64,000 nucleotides of DNA from Omphalotus guepiniiformis (GCA_028554645.1 JAQOOI010000016.1:806001-870000); one strand, 5' to 3'. Positions 11,812 to 23,300 are shown, numbered from the stretch's first letter. Notes: generated from the letters alone by a model not told the origin. Program-made: numbers and translations.

Positions 11812-12377
11812 GGTGTTAGACAAAGAAGATATTTGGGGTAGAGAGATTCAAAGGCCTTGAGCTCGATGCAGTGACATTGGAGGGATGGCGTTCAATAAAT
11901 GATGGCATATATATTAGTGCTAAAGTGTAGTGTACTGTAGGTGAAGATAGGGACCACGATGTGGTGTACAGAAGGATAGGCAAATAAATGCGACGCTTGC
12001 ATCAAATACTAACAGGTTCTGTTCAATTGAAAGGCTGCTGCTACTTAGTAGGCAGGATCGAGGTGCTCGTTTGCCATACTGGCCCTGCAAAAAGAAACGA
12101 TCAGAAACGAGTTATGGCATATACGTCAATGATTTTTTCCACCGACTTTGCTTATGTACTAGCAGCCCAGAGAAGGTACAAGGCATTTTGTACAACAGGG
12201 TTCAGTGGAGGCGTCACTGTGAAATTGGCCAGCGTTGTATATGGCCTATAAAGAGATGGCAAAGGTGATATGAGCTCTCCGAGAACATCTGCCATAGGCC
12301 CGCAATTGCACGTACCAGAGTATACTGCAGATGTTCCCAATACATTAGCCAGGCGATGACTTTATGCATCCACTGGC
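11812..12377. other. Tail-to-tail intergenic, 566 bases
   Basis: Between the ULA1 stop and the stop of the small hypothetical gene. Short overlapping ORFs at 11988-12268 have no family resemblance. Nothing supported. Confidence 0.5.
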
Positions 12378-12907
12378 TTACCAGTGGAACCCGATCTTGA
12401 CGGAATCGATAATACTGTGCTGTGGCTGTGGGTTCACCCAGGCCTGCCAATGGTGATACATGCGATGAAGCAGACCTGGAGATGTAGGTGCGTCGGAAGA
12501 GCTAGCTCCTGTGATACAGTTCATCGGCACTCAGAGGTACCATTCTCTACAAGTGAATTGTGTTTTCTTACCTACAGACCGTGACGGAGTTGACGCAGCA
12601 TCGGACTCCGAGTCGGCGTCGATGTAAGTTTTGAATAGCTCTATCACAGGGTTCAGATGGAAAATGTTGATATTTCCACCAGCAACGTTGAATATGTTAT
12701 CTGCAAGGTTGAAGTCTGAGGCATTGGAAAATAGGTCGATTCTGATGTATCTGTTCAGCTTCGAACGATTTATATTACAATAAGTGTAGCCACTTACTTG
12801 GGACCAGATCTAGGATTGACACCACTGTCGGTTCCTTGCTCGGGATGCTCTGGTTGGAAGTGCTCTCTAGGAGTATATTGACTGCGAGATCGCAGAGTGA
12901 GAGACAT
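12378..12907 (-). CDS. Small hypothetical protein with FN..GGN-type motif
   Basis: Not a named family. Exons 12798-12907, 12572-12750 and 12508-12378 join cleanly (donor GTAAGT, acceptors AACAG and CACAG) to 139 residues: too short per exon to stand out as an ORF, but the phases agree throughout. Exon 1 is basic and polar (MSLTLRSRSQYTPREHFQPE). The middle has FSNASDFNLADNIFNVAGGN followed by INIFHLNPVIELFKTYIDAD, reminiscent of the 'F.I.gg.FN.vggN' segment that precedes NTPase or other domains in many agaricomycete proteins. The end is Pro/His/Gln-rich, finishing SVKIGFHW. No signal peptide or membrane segment. It may be a truncated relative of those larger proteins. Moderate to low certainty that it is expressed. 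Confidence 0.5.
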
Positions 12908-13229
12908 TCCGCTGAAAGGTAATGGGAGTTACACTGTATGAGAAGATAGTAGGAAGTGATAGATACAAAGGGAGACTTTTGGTTCGTGGTTTATGGGGCT
13001 TTATATCTGCACCACCCGCCCCGTACACATATCACCGATGAAATGTACGTGAACCTACATACTTAAGCTGTAGCAGTGTTCGGCCCCGAATGATGTGATT
13101 AGAACAGCAAGCTCACTAGCGCCTGACAGTGAACATTTGCAAGTCAGAAGGAACTTGAAAGAACTGTATTATACGTGCATCAATGGAAAGCAGGGATCAC
13201 AACAGAATATTCTAAGCATGTATGATAAT
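12908..13229. other. Intergenic, 322 bases
   Basis: Between the start of the small hypothetical gene and the PDH E1 alpha stop. Nothing recognisable. Confidence 0.5.
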
Positions 13230-14841
13230 TTAGTAGTAGTGAACCTAAAGACGAATAGAAAACACCGTTAGCCGCATTGCCTATAGATAATGATAATAAC
13301 AGACAAACCTCCTCTCTCTCCCTGCCCCTCATGAACGGAGGCTCAGTTCCAGCGTAGTAAATGTCACTCCAAAGGTCCTTCGTCTGAGGCTCGGGCGAAG
13401 CCTTGGCTTCCTCGACAGCAGCGTCAACCGTGGCTTTAGCTTCTCTGTCGAGTTGCTAGAAAAGACAAATTAGTATTTGGTTGTTCGCTTGTGGGAATGG
13501 ATAAAGTAATGCGAACCTTGAGCTCCTGCTCGGTGGCAAGACCCCACTCCTCAATGTATTTCTGGAGACCGCGGATAGGATCTTGGGTGCTTCGCATCCT
13601 CTGGACTTCCTCACGGGTTCGGTAGGTTGTTCCCGGGTCCGACATACTGAAAAAAGGGTAACTCAGAATCTTGTAGCTGGTTCAAGGGGGTTGACGTACG
13701 AGTGACCACCGTAGCGGTATGTGACAAATTCAAGGATGAGGGGACCTTTCTTATCCTCGACAGTCCATTTTCTGGCGTACTCGACTGCATGCTTGGATGC
13801 AATGATATCCATTCCATTTACCTTTGTACAAGATGAGGTCAGAGAAGATTATACGATGAGGAGGCTAGCGAACCTGAATACCGGGGATCTTGTCACCACG
13901 GGTGAAGTACTGGGTGTTGGACGAGCTACGCTCCGCGGAGGTACCCATACCGTATTTGTTGTTCTCGCAGACAAAGACACAGGGGAGGTCCCAGAGCTTG
14001 GCCTAGGTTAAAGTGAATATAAGACAGTGAGATTGAAAAGATTGACTGAAATTCTGTCTTACCATATTGAAAGCCTCAAATACCTGACCTTGGTTACTGG
14101 CACCGTCACCATACATGGCAAATGTGCACGTCGGGTGATCAAGGTACTTTTGTGCGAACGCAATGCCAGCGCCAAGGGGAACCTGGGCACCGACGATTCC
14201 GTTTCCACCAAAGAAAGACGGGGTGAATATATGCATCGAACCACCCTTCCCGTGGGACATGCCGCCTTGACGCCCGAGCAGTTCAGCGATAACACCTTTT
14301 ATTGAACCACCGCGTAACACTGCGAAAGGATGGCAGCGGTAGGCGGTGATGACACGGTCGTCCTTAGTGATACCGTGTTCAAGGCCGACAGATACGGCTT
14401 CCTACAATACAGCATGGTGAAAACCGACAACTGGTGGCGAGAAAGACAGATACGGCTTCCTGTCCAATAGCCAAGTGGCAGAAACCTCGAATCATCTTGG
14501 CTTTGTAGAGAGCGTCAGCAGCCATTTCCATCCTCCGCATGGTCTGCATCTCCCTGTACATCTGCAACAGCTCACTCTTGGTGACCTTGACATCTAAGTC
14601 GGGCTTTTCACAGTTGTGCGTATGGAACGAGTCGTCGTGTACTCTAACTGTGAAAGGTTCGGTTTCATGGGCACTGTCCTGCAGTTGTGTGGTATCGGCA
14701 GTCGTCTGAATTGTTCTGACAAAAGGCTAGTATAACAGCGAAATTTAGAAAGTTAGAAGCAATTGAAGAGATATTTGAATAGAAAAGACTTACGACTCTA
14801 CCAACACTACGAGAAATGCGAAGACGAGCTAAAGAGGCCAT
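13230..14841 (-). CDS. PDA1: Pyruvate dehydrogenase E1 component subunit alpha, mitochondrial
   Basis: Thiamine-diphosphate-dependent alpha subunit of the matrix pyruvate dehydrogenase complex. The first exon from 14841 encodes a presequence ([16 protein letters not shown]). The enzyme then reads [83 protein letters not shown] and [20 protein letters not shown], the last being the GDG..N thiamine-diphosphate motif. [20 protein letters not shown] is the conserved phosphorylation-loop region, with Ser at the site controlled by PDH kinase in other eukaryotes. A small last exon at 13230-13244 adds VHYY after MRGREREE (donor at 13308). At least eight introns. One intron, between 14387 and 14461, is bounded by an exact 17-base direct repeat (see repeat entry). 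Divergent from FunK1 kinase B. Confidence 0.95.
14387..14461. repeat. 17-base exact direct repeat bounding a PDA1 intron
   Basis: The 17-mer gacagatacggcttcct occurs at 14387-14403 and again at 14445-14461, 58 bases apart. On the minus strand each copy encodes the end of GQEAVSV. The intron lies between the copies, so part of one copy is exonic on each side. Such repeats are a recognised mark of intron origin by segmental tandem duplication. Confidence 0.85.
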
Positions 14842-15231
14842 GACGGAGCTGGCGAAAGTTGCGCGTCAAGCCAGCAGGAATTTGTCAAATTTTGGGGTAT
14901 TGACCGTGGGAATCTAGCTGCTACCCGGGAACTGTACCTCGTTTGACCTCGTTTTTTCTTGCAATACATTTTCTACTTAGCCCGTACTCAATCTGTTGAT
15001 ACATGGAGAAGTCACATCCATCTACGGTTATCAGGCCTTCCTTGACTGTATCACTTACTTATAAGTAGTTTTGCGGCTTCCTCAGTCCGAGGTCGAAATT
15101 TTCAAGCTCAGAGAAGCGTGACTGGCACGTGATCTGAACAATCGCGCCACTTCCAGGGCCACTCCCTGCCACTCCATTTAAGTAGTCTCCAGCTTTCGCG
15201 TTTGCTCTTGTACACTTTTCTTCTTGCACCC
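14842..15231. promoter_or_regulatory. Divergent intergenic region, PDA1 / FunK1 kinase B
   Basis: 390 bases between start codons. Pyrimidine-rich tract with 'ttttcttcttgcaccc' directly before the kinase ATG at 15232. No clear TATA box. Confidence 0.35.
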
Positions 15232-17502
15232 ATGTCTAGCTCTATAATATCTCGCTTTACTCTGCGCTTCAATGTATTTCTCAATGTTATTTTACGACTA
15301 TCGCCGGCCGGATATGACGAATTCTCCCGCAAAATGCTCGAAAAGATCAAGCCTAACAATGACTCTAAATCAGAGAATTCTTCCCCCGACCCGAAAATGA
15401 AAAATTTCCACGTTACGTGGTGGCGTTACAGGTTCGAATGCAAGGATTCGAAGGAGTTCGACAACAAGAAGGCCCGTTGTACTGCCTTAGTGGAGTTTCT
15501 CAACACTGCGATGGCCGTCTTGTTCCAAGAGAGCAAAATACCACTGATGTTCTACGATGGCTCTGAAACTCCTGTGAGTGGCTCACACACGGAACGCGGA
15601 CCAGACGTCGGGGTGGTGTCGGCGAGTCATAGATTCAAGGAAGTCTCAAACGAGAAACGCTGGCCAGTGCTTATCTATTTCATACAAGTGAAACAGAGAT
15701 CTACTGACTATGCGCTTGACATGCTGTCGGCCGGTATCATTAGGAATCATTCGATTGGGATGGCAATTCATGGTGACCAATTTCAACTTGCCTATCATGA
15801 CCGGTCCATCGTAGTGCTTTCGGAACGCCTGAATCTGTTTGAAGACGTGGGATTATTGCGGCTGCTAGCTGTTTTGCATCAGCTTGGTGAGCTGCCGCGC
15901 TTGACGCGTGGTCCTTTCCCGCCGGACGATTGGAATTCTGCAACCATGGTTCCAGCTCCTGTTATCCATGGTAGCAGTGAGGGAACCTTGAATACTGGTG
16001 CTGCGACCAGCGAGGCGACTGCCGTGACTAGTGGAACCACAGTCAACGATGCACGCGCACTGAGTGGTGATACTGCAGATTCCGAAGGCACTGCCACGGG
16101 CGATGGTTCGGCCGTCGCCGCCAGCGATGAAGAAGACTCATATCCAATGATTATCCCTAACTTCAACCCAAACTTGCTTAGCCAGAGTACGACGAAAGGC
16201 AATAAGCAAGCTGCTATCGAGACCGACGCGCACCCTGATTCCGACGCATTCTTGGGGTGTAAACTGACCTTGGAAAGAGATGTTGAGCTCGAGCTTCAAG
16301 AGCTCATTTACCGAGCCCGTAGCATTATAGGTCGTGGGACCACCGTCCTCCGCGCCAAGTGTCCGCCAGAATTGAAGAAGAAGTGGAATCATCACAGTGA
16401 CGATGTCGTTGTGAAGATCAGCTTTCCTGGTGAAAGGCAGGAAGCCGAAGATGATATGTGCGCGAAGGCGTTGTATACTGCAAACGAGCTCGGAGAAGAT
16501 CATTCATGGGTGAAGAACAACCTTCCCAACATCCTCTATTCGAAGACGTACGAGTATACGGACGATATGCCACAGTGCCGAATTTTCGCCTATCTGAAGA
16601 GCATAAAAATGGACCATACTTACGAGATGCGTAAACCTCGTATTACCGTTCAGGAAGTTCTTTCGCCCATTACTGAGTTGAAAAGTTGGGTCGAGTTTGT
16701 ACAGGTTTTCCTCGACGTCCTACAGGTTCATCGGTGGCTTGTGGACCATCCCAGGATCCTTCATTGCGACCTCAGCCAGGCGAATATCATGTTTCGGCGA
16801 ACAGACAAAAGGGTGTACGGTGTGTTGAATGATTTTGATCTGTCCTTATTTCTGCGGCCCAACGGTAGGCCGTCATCACAAAAGCGTTCCGGCACTAAAC
16901 CTTTCATGTCACCTGAATTGCTCAGTGATAAGGTGTGGACACCAGGGCATCTTTACCGACATGATCTAGAGGGGTTATTCTATGTGATGCTCATTCTATG
17001 CTGTCATCATGGCATGATTAAAGGATCATCTGGTGTTCACCTGATGCAAAACCGTCCATTTGATGCTTGGTTCACGTATAGTGCTGAGATTGTATGTGCG
17101 ATGAAAAATGAGCTGTATGCTAGCCCAAGGACGCCACCTGTCACGAACTTTTTCAAGCCTTTTGAACCCTGCCTGCAAACTTTACTCACTAGGCTTAGCA
17201 GAGGTTATGCAAGGAAGATGTTCTATCTATCAGATTTCTTAAACGGTGCAGTGGATCCATCTGCTCTTGATGGCAAAATTTTAACATTTGACTGGGATAC
17301 ACTCGACAACAACGTCACGTATGAGGTCTTCATCGAAGCTCTGCTTGCTATTGGCGGGGACGCTGTGGAGACAGTTTATCTTAGAACTTTGCCTCTCAGG
17401 CGTAAAGATCTCGAGCTGCCGTACGCGTTGAAGGCTTCATCGTTCCCTGATTCTATGCCAATGTATCGTTACACTCGCTTTCCTCTGTACTCACGACTGT
17501 AG
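15232..17502 (+). CDS. FunK1-type protein kinase B, single exon
   Basis: Kinase-fold protein of the FunK1 family, unknown substrate. One uninterrupted reading frame of 756 residues from the ATG at 15232; the upstream in-frame TTG at 15202 is not a likely start. The N-terminal family domain contains WWRYRFECKDSKEFDNKKAR, RGPDVGVVSASHRF and VLIYFIQVKQRSTDYALDML. A Ser/Thr/Ala-rich acidic insert (about residues 240-300) separates it from the kinase part. That part has VVVKISFPGE (ATP-site Lys), HCDLSQANIMF (catalytic loop, Cys in place of Arg), VLNDFDLSLFL (DFD instead of DFG, usual in this family) and SGTKPFMSPELL (activation segment with APE-like SPE). Catalytic Asp, Asn and Lys are all present, so this copy is more likely active than kinase A. 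The absence of introns contrasts with kinase A and with most neighbours. Confidence 0.88.
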   Translation: MSSSIISRFTLRFNVFLNVILRLSPAGYDEFSRKMLEKIKPNNDSKSENSSPDPKMKNFHVTWWRYRFECKDSKEFDNKKARCTALVEFLNTAMAVLFQESKIPLMFYDGSETPVSGSHTERGPDVGVVSASHRFKEVSNEKRWPVLIYFIQVKQRSTDYALDMLSAGIIRNHSIGMAIHGDQFQLAYHDRSIVVLSERLNLFEDVGLLRLLAVLHQLGELPRLTRGPFPPDDWNSATMVPAPVIHGSSEGTLNTGAATSEATAVTSGTTVNDARALSGDTADSEGTATGDGSAVAASDEEDSYPMIIPNFNPNLLSQSTTKGNKQAAIETDAHPDSDAFLGCKLTLERDVELELQELIYRARSIIGRGTTVLRAKCPPELKKKWNHHSDDVVVKISFPGERQEAEDDMCAKALYTANELGEDHSWVKNNLPNILYSKTYEYTDDMPQCRIFAYLKSIKMDHTYEMRKPRITVQEVLSPITELKSWVEFVQVFLDVLQVHRWLVDHPRILHCDLSQANIMFRRTDKRVYGVLNDFDLSLFLRPNGRPSSQKRSGTKPFMSPELLSDKVWTPGHLYRHDLEGLFYVMLILCCHHGMIKGSSGVHLMQNRPFDAWFTYSAEIVCAMKNELYASPRTPPVTNFFKPFEPCLQTLLTRLSRGYARKMFYLSDFLNGAVDPSALDGKILTFDWDTLDNNVTYEVFIEALLAIGGDAVETVYLRTLPLRRKDLELPYALKASSFPDSMPMYRYTRFPLYSRL

Positions 17503-17559
17503 AGTAGATACGACGACTTACTGTAGAACATGAAGGTCGACTGTTTGTATATCACCATC

Positions 17560-17961
17560 CTACTGAAGCATAAAAGAACGACCTGGCCATCCATCAACAG
17601 GAGACAGAGTATAAGTACTGTAACTATGTATCGTAGATGAGCGTGTTAATTTCAACGCAGCAATCATATCGCTGAACACACCTGAGCCTGGCGTGTTCCC
17701 TACCAATTCCTTCGGTGTATAAACTTCGGAAACAAAGCTGTCGTCCAGGACAACAATTCTATCCATCTTCACCACAGTTTCCAACTGATGTGCGATGCAT
17801 ATCGTAGTCATGTCACTGAGGCACTGATCTCGGTCTTCGCCACGCAGGAGGGCGTTGCTCGCACCTCCGTCGAGACTGGCCGTTGCTTCATAAAACAACA
17901 GTACACGGCCGCCTGAACCTCCACTGCTGTCCTCCTTCTCTCTTGACCATTTCTTCGTCAT
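17560..17961 (-). pseudogene. Relic of an ABC transporter C-terminal nucleotide-binding domain
   Basis: The reading frame contains VLLFYEATASLDGGASNALL, TTICIAHQLETVVKMDRIVV and VLDDSFVSEVYTPKELVG, matching Walker B/D-loop, H-loop and C-terminal strands of the second nucleotide-binding domain of an ABCC (MRP-type) transporter. The Walker B Asp is replaced by Tyr (LLFYEA for LLFDEA). The signature LSGGQ and the linker to Walker B are collapsed into SSGGSGGR. There is no Walker A, first domain or membrane region anywhere nearby. It sits 58 bases after the FunK1 B stop and about 30 bases before the MBL stop, too little space for a gene. Best read as a decayed fragment of a former transporter, not a functional protein. 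Confidence 0.75.
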
Positions 17962-17990
17962 ATTTCATTCCTCCGCCTCCTTGGGTAGTT

Positions 17991-19126
17991 TCATTTTCCT
18001 TTTCCTTGTTCTCTTCCTTGTTCTCCTTGCTCATCCTCCTTGCTCATCCTCTCTGAAACACGTCTCACTGCCCACTTATTCAACGATTCAGGCAGTAATG
18101 GCATACCCTCCTCTTCCAGCTCCTTCTCATGTGCGAGCACGACGACAACGTTAGGCATCTCCTGCGCAGTGCGCACGAGGGAGGAAACGGTCGAACGAGC
18201 GATCAGGATGTCGTCGTAGTTCTCTTGGGAGATGAGCCTGTTCGTCCCGGGCGTATAGCATTGGCGGTTGTGGCAGCAGTCTGCTGCGAGGAGGATGTAT
18301 GTAGACGGGTGGGGGTTGGAGATAGGGTCGGTCAAGTTGGTGCTGGATGAGCCCAGTACGTCGGTGTCAGAGGGTGAAGTAGAGGTAGCAGAGACGCGTG
18401 CAAGAGCCATGAGATGCCCTGGGAAGTGACCTGGAGCGTCAATAATGATGAAAGACTCATCTGAGAAAAAGTCGAGAGCATTTTCGAATGCTGGTAGAGG
18501 GCAAGAGGGGTGGGGGTCGGATTTGGGTATGGAGAAGTCTAGATAGCGAACCTCTCTGTTTTCGGGCCAAGCGGGAAATAGAGACTCTTGGTCTTCTGGG
18601 TAAGGTTTATCGAATAAAGGTTTGGCTTGAGCGCCTAGAATGATTTGGGCATTGGCGAAGGGGGTTATGTCACCGGTGTGGTCGAAGTGAAGATGGCTGT
18701 GGGGCAGGGTTAGTATGTTTTGATGTCGAAATGCAGAGTGTACTTGCCTGAAAATGACGCCTTTCACCTCTGTCGGATCGACATGGTTAGCATGGAGAAT
18801 ATCGGATACATCTTGGTCACATTCCGGTTTAAACTCTTCTAATGTCTCGTTCCAAGCTGGAGGGTACCCTTTTCCATGCTGATTTATATCACAATTATCA
18901 CAAGTGAGAATCATGACACGTCGAATAAGATGTAACTGACCTTGCGAAGACCCAGATCAAACAAGTATTTACCACGAGAAGGATGTTCTATGAGGAACGC
19001 AAAAGTCGGCACAGTATCTCCTGTAGTGACATTACTCTCTAGAGCATCTTGAAACACTTCCTTGTGGGGAAGATAGAAATGACCTGGAATCAACGCAGAG
19101 ACGGTGACTGTGGTTGGGATAGTCAT
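17991..19126 (-). CDS. Metallo-beta-lactamase-fold hydrolase (lactonase-like)
   Basis: MBL-fold enzyme resembling quorum-quenching N-acyl homoserine lactonases and related fungal hydrolases of specialised metabolism. Exons 18941-19126, 18748-18878 and 17991-18696 join in phase to 340 residues. The metal-binding motif SHLHFDHTGD is assembled across the second intron; further ligands include the His in DAPGHFPGH and the Asp of LLAADCCHNRQ. FAFLIEHPSRGKYLFDLGLR is the usual first strand-loop. The second intron uses a GC donor (CAG|GCAAGT) with a normal CACAG acceptor; only this choice restores the HxHxDH motif. The C-terminus is Glu/Gln/Lys-rich. Divergent from the adenylate-forming reductase at 20342, so co-regulation is possible. 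The substrate cannot be told from sequence. Confidence 0.86.
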
Positions 19127-20341
19127 GCCGCCGTGAGAAGAGTAGTAAGTCCGAGGAGCTGGAGTTGGCGCAGAATTACTTTGGGACTACATCCAATGCG
19201 AATATGTATTTGTTGGGATACTTTTCTGTATGTTCTCTTGAGCTTTTCGAAGAATCTGAGGATAGATGAACTGAAAAATGAGGGAACAGAACCCAGGGTC
19301 GATGTCACTGCTGAGCGAGTCGGAGGAACTACTGAACGGTCACGTGGATCAAAGCTTCCTTATTCTCAAACTTCACTTGTCCAACTCCGAGTCGCTCGAG
19401 TCGTATGGCAATTTGGACCGAATACTCACTAGTAGCTCATTTCTCGAGTCATCACGGAAAACTACACCTGCAAATGTCTGACCCGACCAGTCAGCACCCG
19501 CCCAGTCATCTCTATCGCGGTCCTTTTCGCTTGAAAGAACGTCTTTGGGCTCTGCACAGACCCAATGAGAAAGTGGATGACTACGTCCTCAAATCAAGGA
19601 CAAACCGGGAGTGCGTAACAACAACAAGGAGAAGCTCAAGAAACGGTGTTTGGAGGTATACGAACATGAACGAACGTGAAGTGTCTCTTTGACTGATGGT
19701 ATCTCAAGCACTTCAGTCGGATTCTTGTACTCGATATAACGGAACGAATGATAGGAGCACTTTATCGCAAAGAAAATCAAGTGCAGATTTCCCTAGTCGA
19801 GAGCTGGAAACATATAGGCGAAACAAGAAAGTAAGTCTCTTGTTCAGTACAGTAATGTTGTATTTGTCTTTGAACCGAAAACTCGTAGTTCTAGCAGTGA
19901 TACGCATCTCGGTACCTTATCGGGAATACAACTGTGTATGTACTACTCCATACCGTAGTGCATTCAATTTCGCTACCACTCTCATTTGATTGCCTCCCGC
20001 GACCTGTCCGAGACTGCAAGGACCGACCGGGCCACCGGACGCTGCTTTGGAATCAATGTTCTCCTGTGCTCATTAGCGATCAAACACTGGCCCTGGGGTT
20101 TTGAACCTTCTTCGTGGGCAACTTGCACCTCACTTCTCGGTCAAATAGGCTGACGAAAACATGTATCTTGTTGGTCGAGCAACCCCACGCATCGTCCGAC
20201 ATCAGCGGTTCTCGTGGCGCTGCCTTCCCATATCTCCTGTGAGACCATCAGGATATATAAGAACCATGGGAGGACTTCAAGTATTGCAACATTCACATCT
20301 GCTCTTCGACAGCTTAACGTCAATTCTCTATCTAATTTACA
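19127..20341. other. Divergent intergenic region, MBL hydrolase / adenylate-forming reductase
   Basis: 1,215 bases between the two start codons. Several short ORFs (19278-19989) on both strands show no family, splice continuation or biased codon use. This is the longest head-to-head gap in the accessory patch and probably holds the control region for both genes. Only the TATA-like element at 20254 is individually supportable. Confidence 0.5.
20254..20260 (+). promoter_or_regulatory. TATA-like box of the adenylate-forming reductase gene
   Basis: TATATAA lies 82 bases upstream of the ATG at 20342, a suitable distance for a fungal core promoter with a short 5' UTR. Identified by sequence and position only. 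Confidence 0.45.
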
Positions 20342-23300
20342 ATGGCAGTTCTTCCGCGGACGGCTTTCGATACTCCTGCCTACCCATCTCTGAAGCTCAC
20401 TGTTCCTGAGCTGCTGGATTTCCACTACGAGCATAATCCCAGTTTCCCTCTATATGTATACGCAGAAGACGGCACAGACAAAGTCACCAAGATATCTTGC
20501 TTAGAATTCGTACGAGCCAGCCACCGCGCTGGCAAGGCAATTCTCGGTAACCGCGGTCTGCCTTCTCAGCGTGAAGTAATCGGTATAATCGCACAGGTGG
20601 ATACCATCGTATACCATGCCCTCTGTGCCGGCTTGATGAAAGCCGGCTTCACAGTGAGTATCAATTTCTTGTTCGTTCGGCAGCTTCAACTCAATAACCC
20701 GTGAAGCCATTCCCAATTTCTCCGCGTAACTCTCCGACGGCTGTCGTCAACCTTCTGCGAAAGACAGATGCGCATAGGCTACTCACCACACATGGTACAT
20801 TGAACGATCTCGTTGAGAGCGTCAAGTCTGAACTGTCTTTGACGTATCCGGATTACGCGCTCAGTATTGAGGAAGTTCCTTCTCTCAACGAAGTCTATCC
20901 CAAGCTTGGGAAGGAGACGTTGTCAGACCCCTTCGTCCCTCTTCCAGCCATGTTGAAACCGGATGATTCTGAAATCGGCTTGTATATGCACTCGTCTGGC
21001 AGCACTGGACTTCCTAAAGCGATTCCTTGGACATTTATCTTCTTAAAGGACTGCATGGAGAATTGTAAGCACATTCTAAAAACATTTAGAGTAGCGAGGG
21101 TTATTGACAGGACTTCGTCTTAGACGGTATTCAAGAGTCTAGGACTCGTGATTCAATAACTCAACAGGGTGCAATGGCACTTCCTGCATTCCATTCGTTT
21201 GGATTGTTAATACAACTAGTTCATGCATTATACCACCCCTTGACTAATACGGTCTTCCCACCTGTTGTTGTGAAGCCAGACGCACTTCCGGTCATGCCCA
21301 CACCAGATGATGTAGTTTCGTACATATCACGAACGCACACGGACGCAATCATCATCATGCCTACATTTTTGCATATCTGGTCACAAAACCCTGAATATGT
21401 CAAGTTATTGAGCTCACTCAATAGAGTGGTGAGTCATTACCGGCTAGTGCATTGCGGACACAGATCTGATTTTTGTATTCGATTTCTTAGTGCTTCGGTG
21501 GTGGACCGCTCGCACCGGCTACGGGTGATTTTCTGGTGTCTCAAGGCGTAAATATTTGTTCGATTTACGGGGGAACAGAATTCGGGCCTCCAATGTCTTT
21601 GAGACTCGACGCACGATGTGAAAAAGACTGGCTATACCTCCGATTTTCTGACCGAGTTCAGATCCGCTGGATACCACAAGGTGATGGAACTTTTGAATGT
21701 CAATTCTTGGTAATCAATGTCACTTGTGATACCCTTCGTTCCGATGACTGACTTCGGTATTTTTGATGGCGGGGCTAGGCAAGTGACCTTCACCATCTTA
21801 TGGTCGAGAATTTACCGGATGTGAGAGGATACACGTCTTTGGATGTTTTTGAGCCTCATCCTACAAGAGCTGGTCTGTGGAAAATGTATGCTCTTTTTGA
21901 TTATGCTTTCGGGCTCGATCTTCTGACTGAATGTTTGTTTTTTCAGAGTCGGACGTGCTGATGATGTGTTGATCCACTCATCGGGTGAGAAGACGGTTCC
22001 AGCGCCCATGGAGGCAATCATTTCATCAAGCCCCTTGTCAGTATACATGTCGCTTCCAATATCCTATTGTCTATTGAGATTTGCGTATAGGATCAGAGGT
22101 GCAATCATGTTCGGACGTCAACGTGATCAAGCTGGTATACTCATCGAGCCATATCCTGGCGAGCAGGTAGACGTGAGCGACCACAGCCAGGTCTCCCAGT
22201 TCCGGAACAAGATATGGTATGTTTGTAGATTGAACGATGATTCTTTGATTTGGTTTGACGGTTTGTCTTAGGCCTGTCATTGAAGAGGCGAATAAGATTG
22301 CTCCCAACTTTAGTAGGATTTTCAAGGAAATGATCTTGATTACCTCTCCGGATAAACCTCTTCCTCGAGTGGCAAAGGGAACACTTTCGAGGAAAGCGTC
22401 GATTCAGGTTTATGAAGAAGAAATCAATAAACTGTGAGTACTTCTCGTTTTTTGAATGACCACAAGTTCTCATCAGTATGTTAGATACGAGACAATAGAG
22501 TCTAACTCGGGCGGAGAAGACGTGGTACCACCCAAGACTTGGTCCGCCGAGGACCTGCGAGAGTGGCTAATGGCACAGGCATATGATATCCTGTCAACAA
22601 TTCATTCACAAACTGTGGATATTTTCGAGCAGGGATTCGACAGGTAATATCACTATTTTAGTCCACACAGTTCAAGACTGATCATTGATCCTCGTAGCTT
22701 GGCTGCGACAATGCTACGTCTGCGGATCACTAGTGCTCTGCGTAAAGCCAAGGACTCCGATGTTCAGGCTGTCGCCCGGCACATCAGTCAAACCACGGTT
22801 TACAACTACCCCACCATCGAGAGCCTCGCGGCGTTCATCGTGGGATTGCTTCACGGAGAGAGCTCTGAGAATAGCCATGAGGCTGCGATAGAGAAGATGA
22901 TTGAGAAATACAGCCAGGGGCTCGATACGCCGCTTGCAAAACCTAGTCACGGTGAAGAGGTGGAGAAGAAGGCCGTTGTCCTCCTTACTGGCTCAACAGG
23001 AAACCTTGGAGCGCAGATGTTGGAATCGCTGTTGCGCAAGGACTCGGTAGCGCGTGTATACGCACTGAATCGGCCTTCGAAGCGGATGTCGATATTCGAT
23101 AGACAGCGGGAGCGATTCGAGGACAAGACGTTGGACGTGAGTCTCTTGTCATCCAAGAAACTTGTATTCTTGGAAGGCGACACCTCTCAGCCGAGTATGG
23201 GTTTGTCGGAGAGTGTGATTGAAGAGGTGATTTTCAATGGAATACTTTTTTCTGTACAAAACTGAAGCATTTCCTCATATCTAGCTCCGAGGGAATTTGA

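Noticed and set aside
15202..15231. Earlier start for FunK1 kinase B
   Set aside because: The codon there is TTG; the first ATG in frame is at 15232.
19278..19989. Short ORFs between MBL and reductase genes
   Set aside because: No family, poor composition and no splice partners; treated as regulatory DNA.
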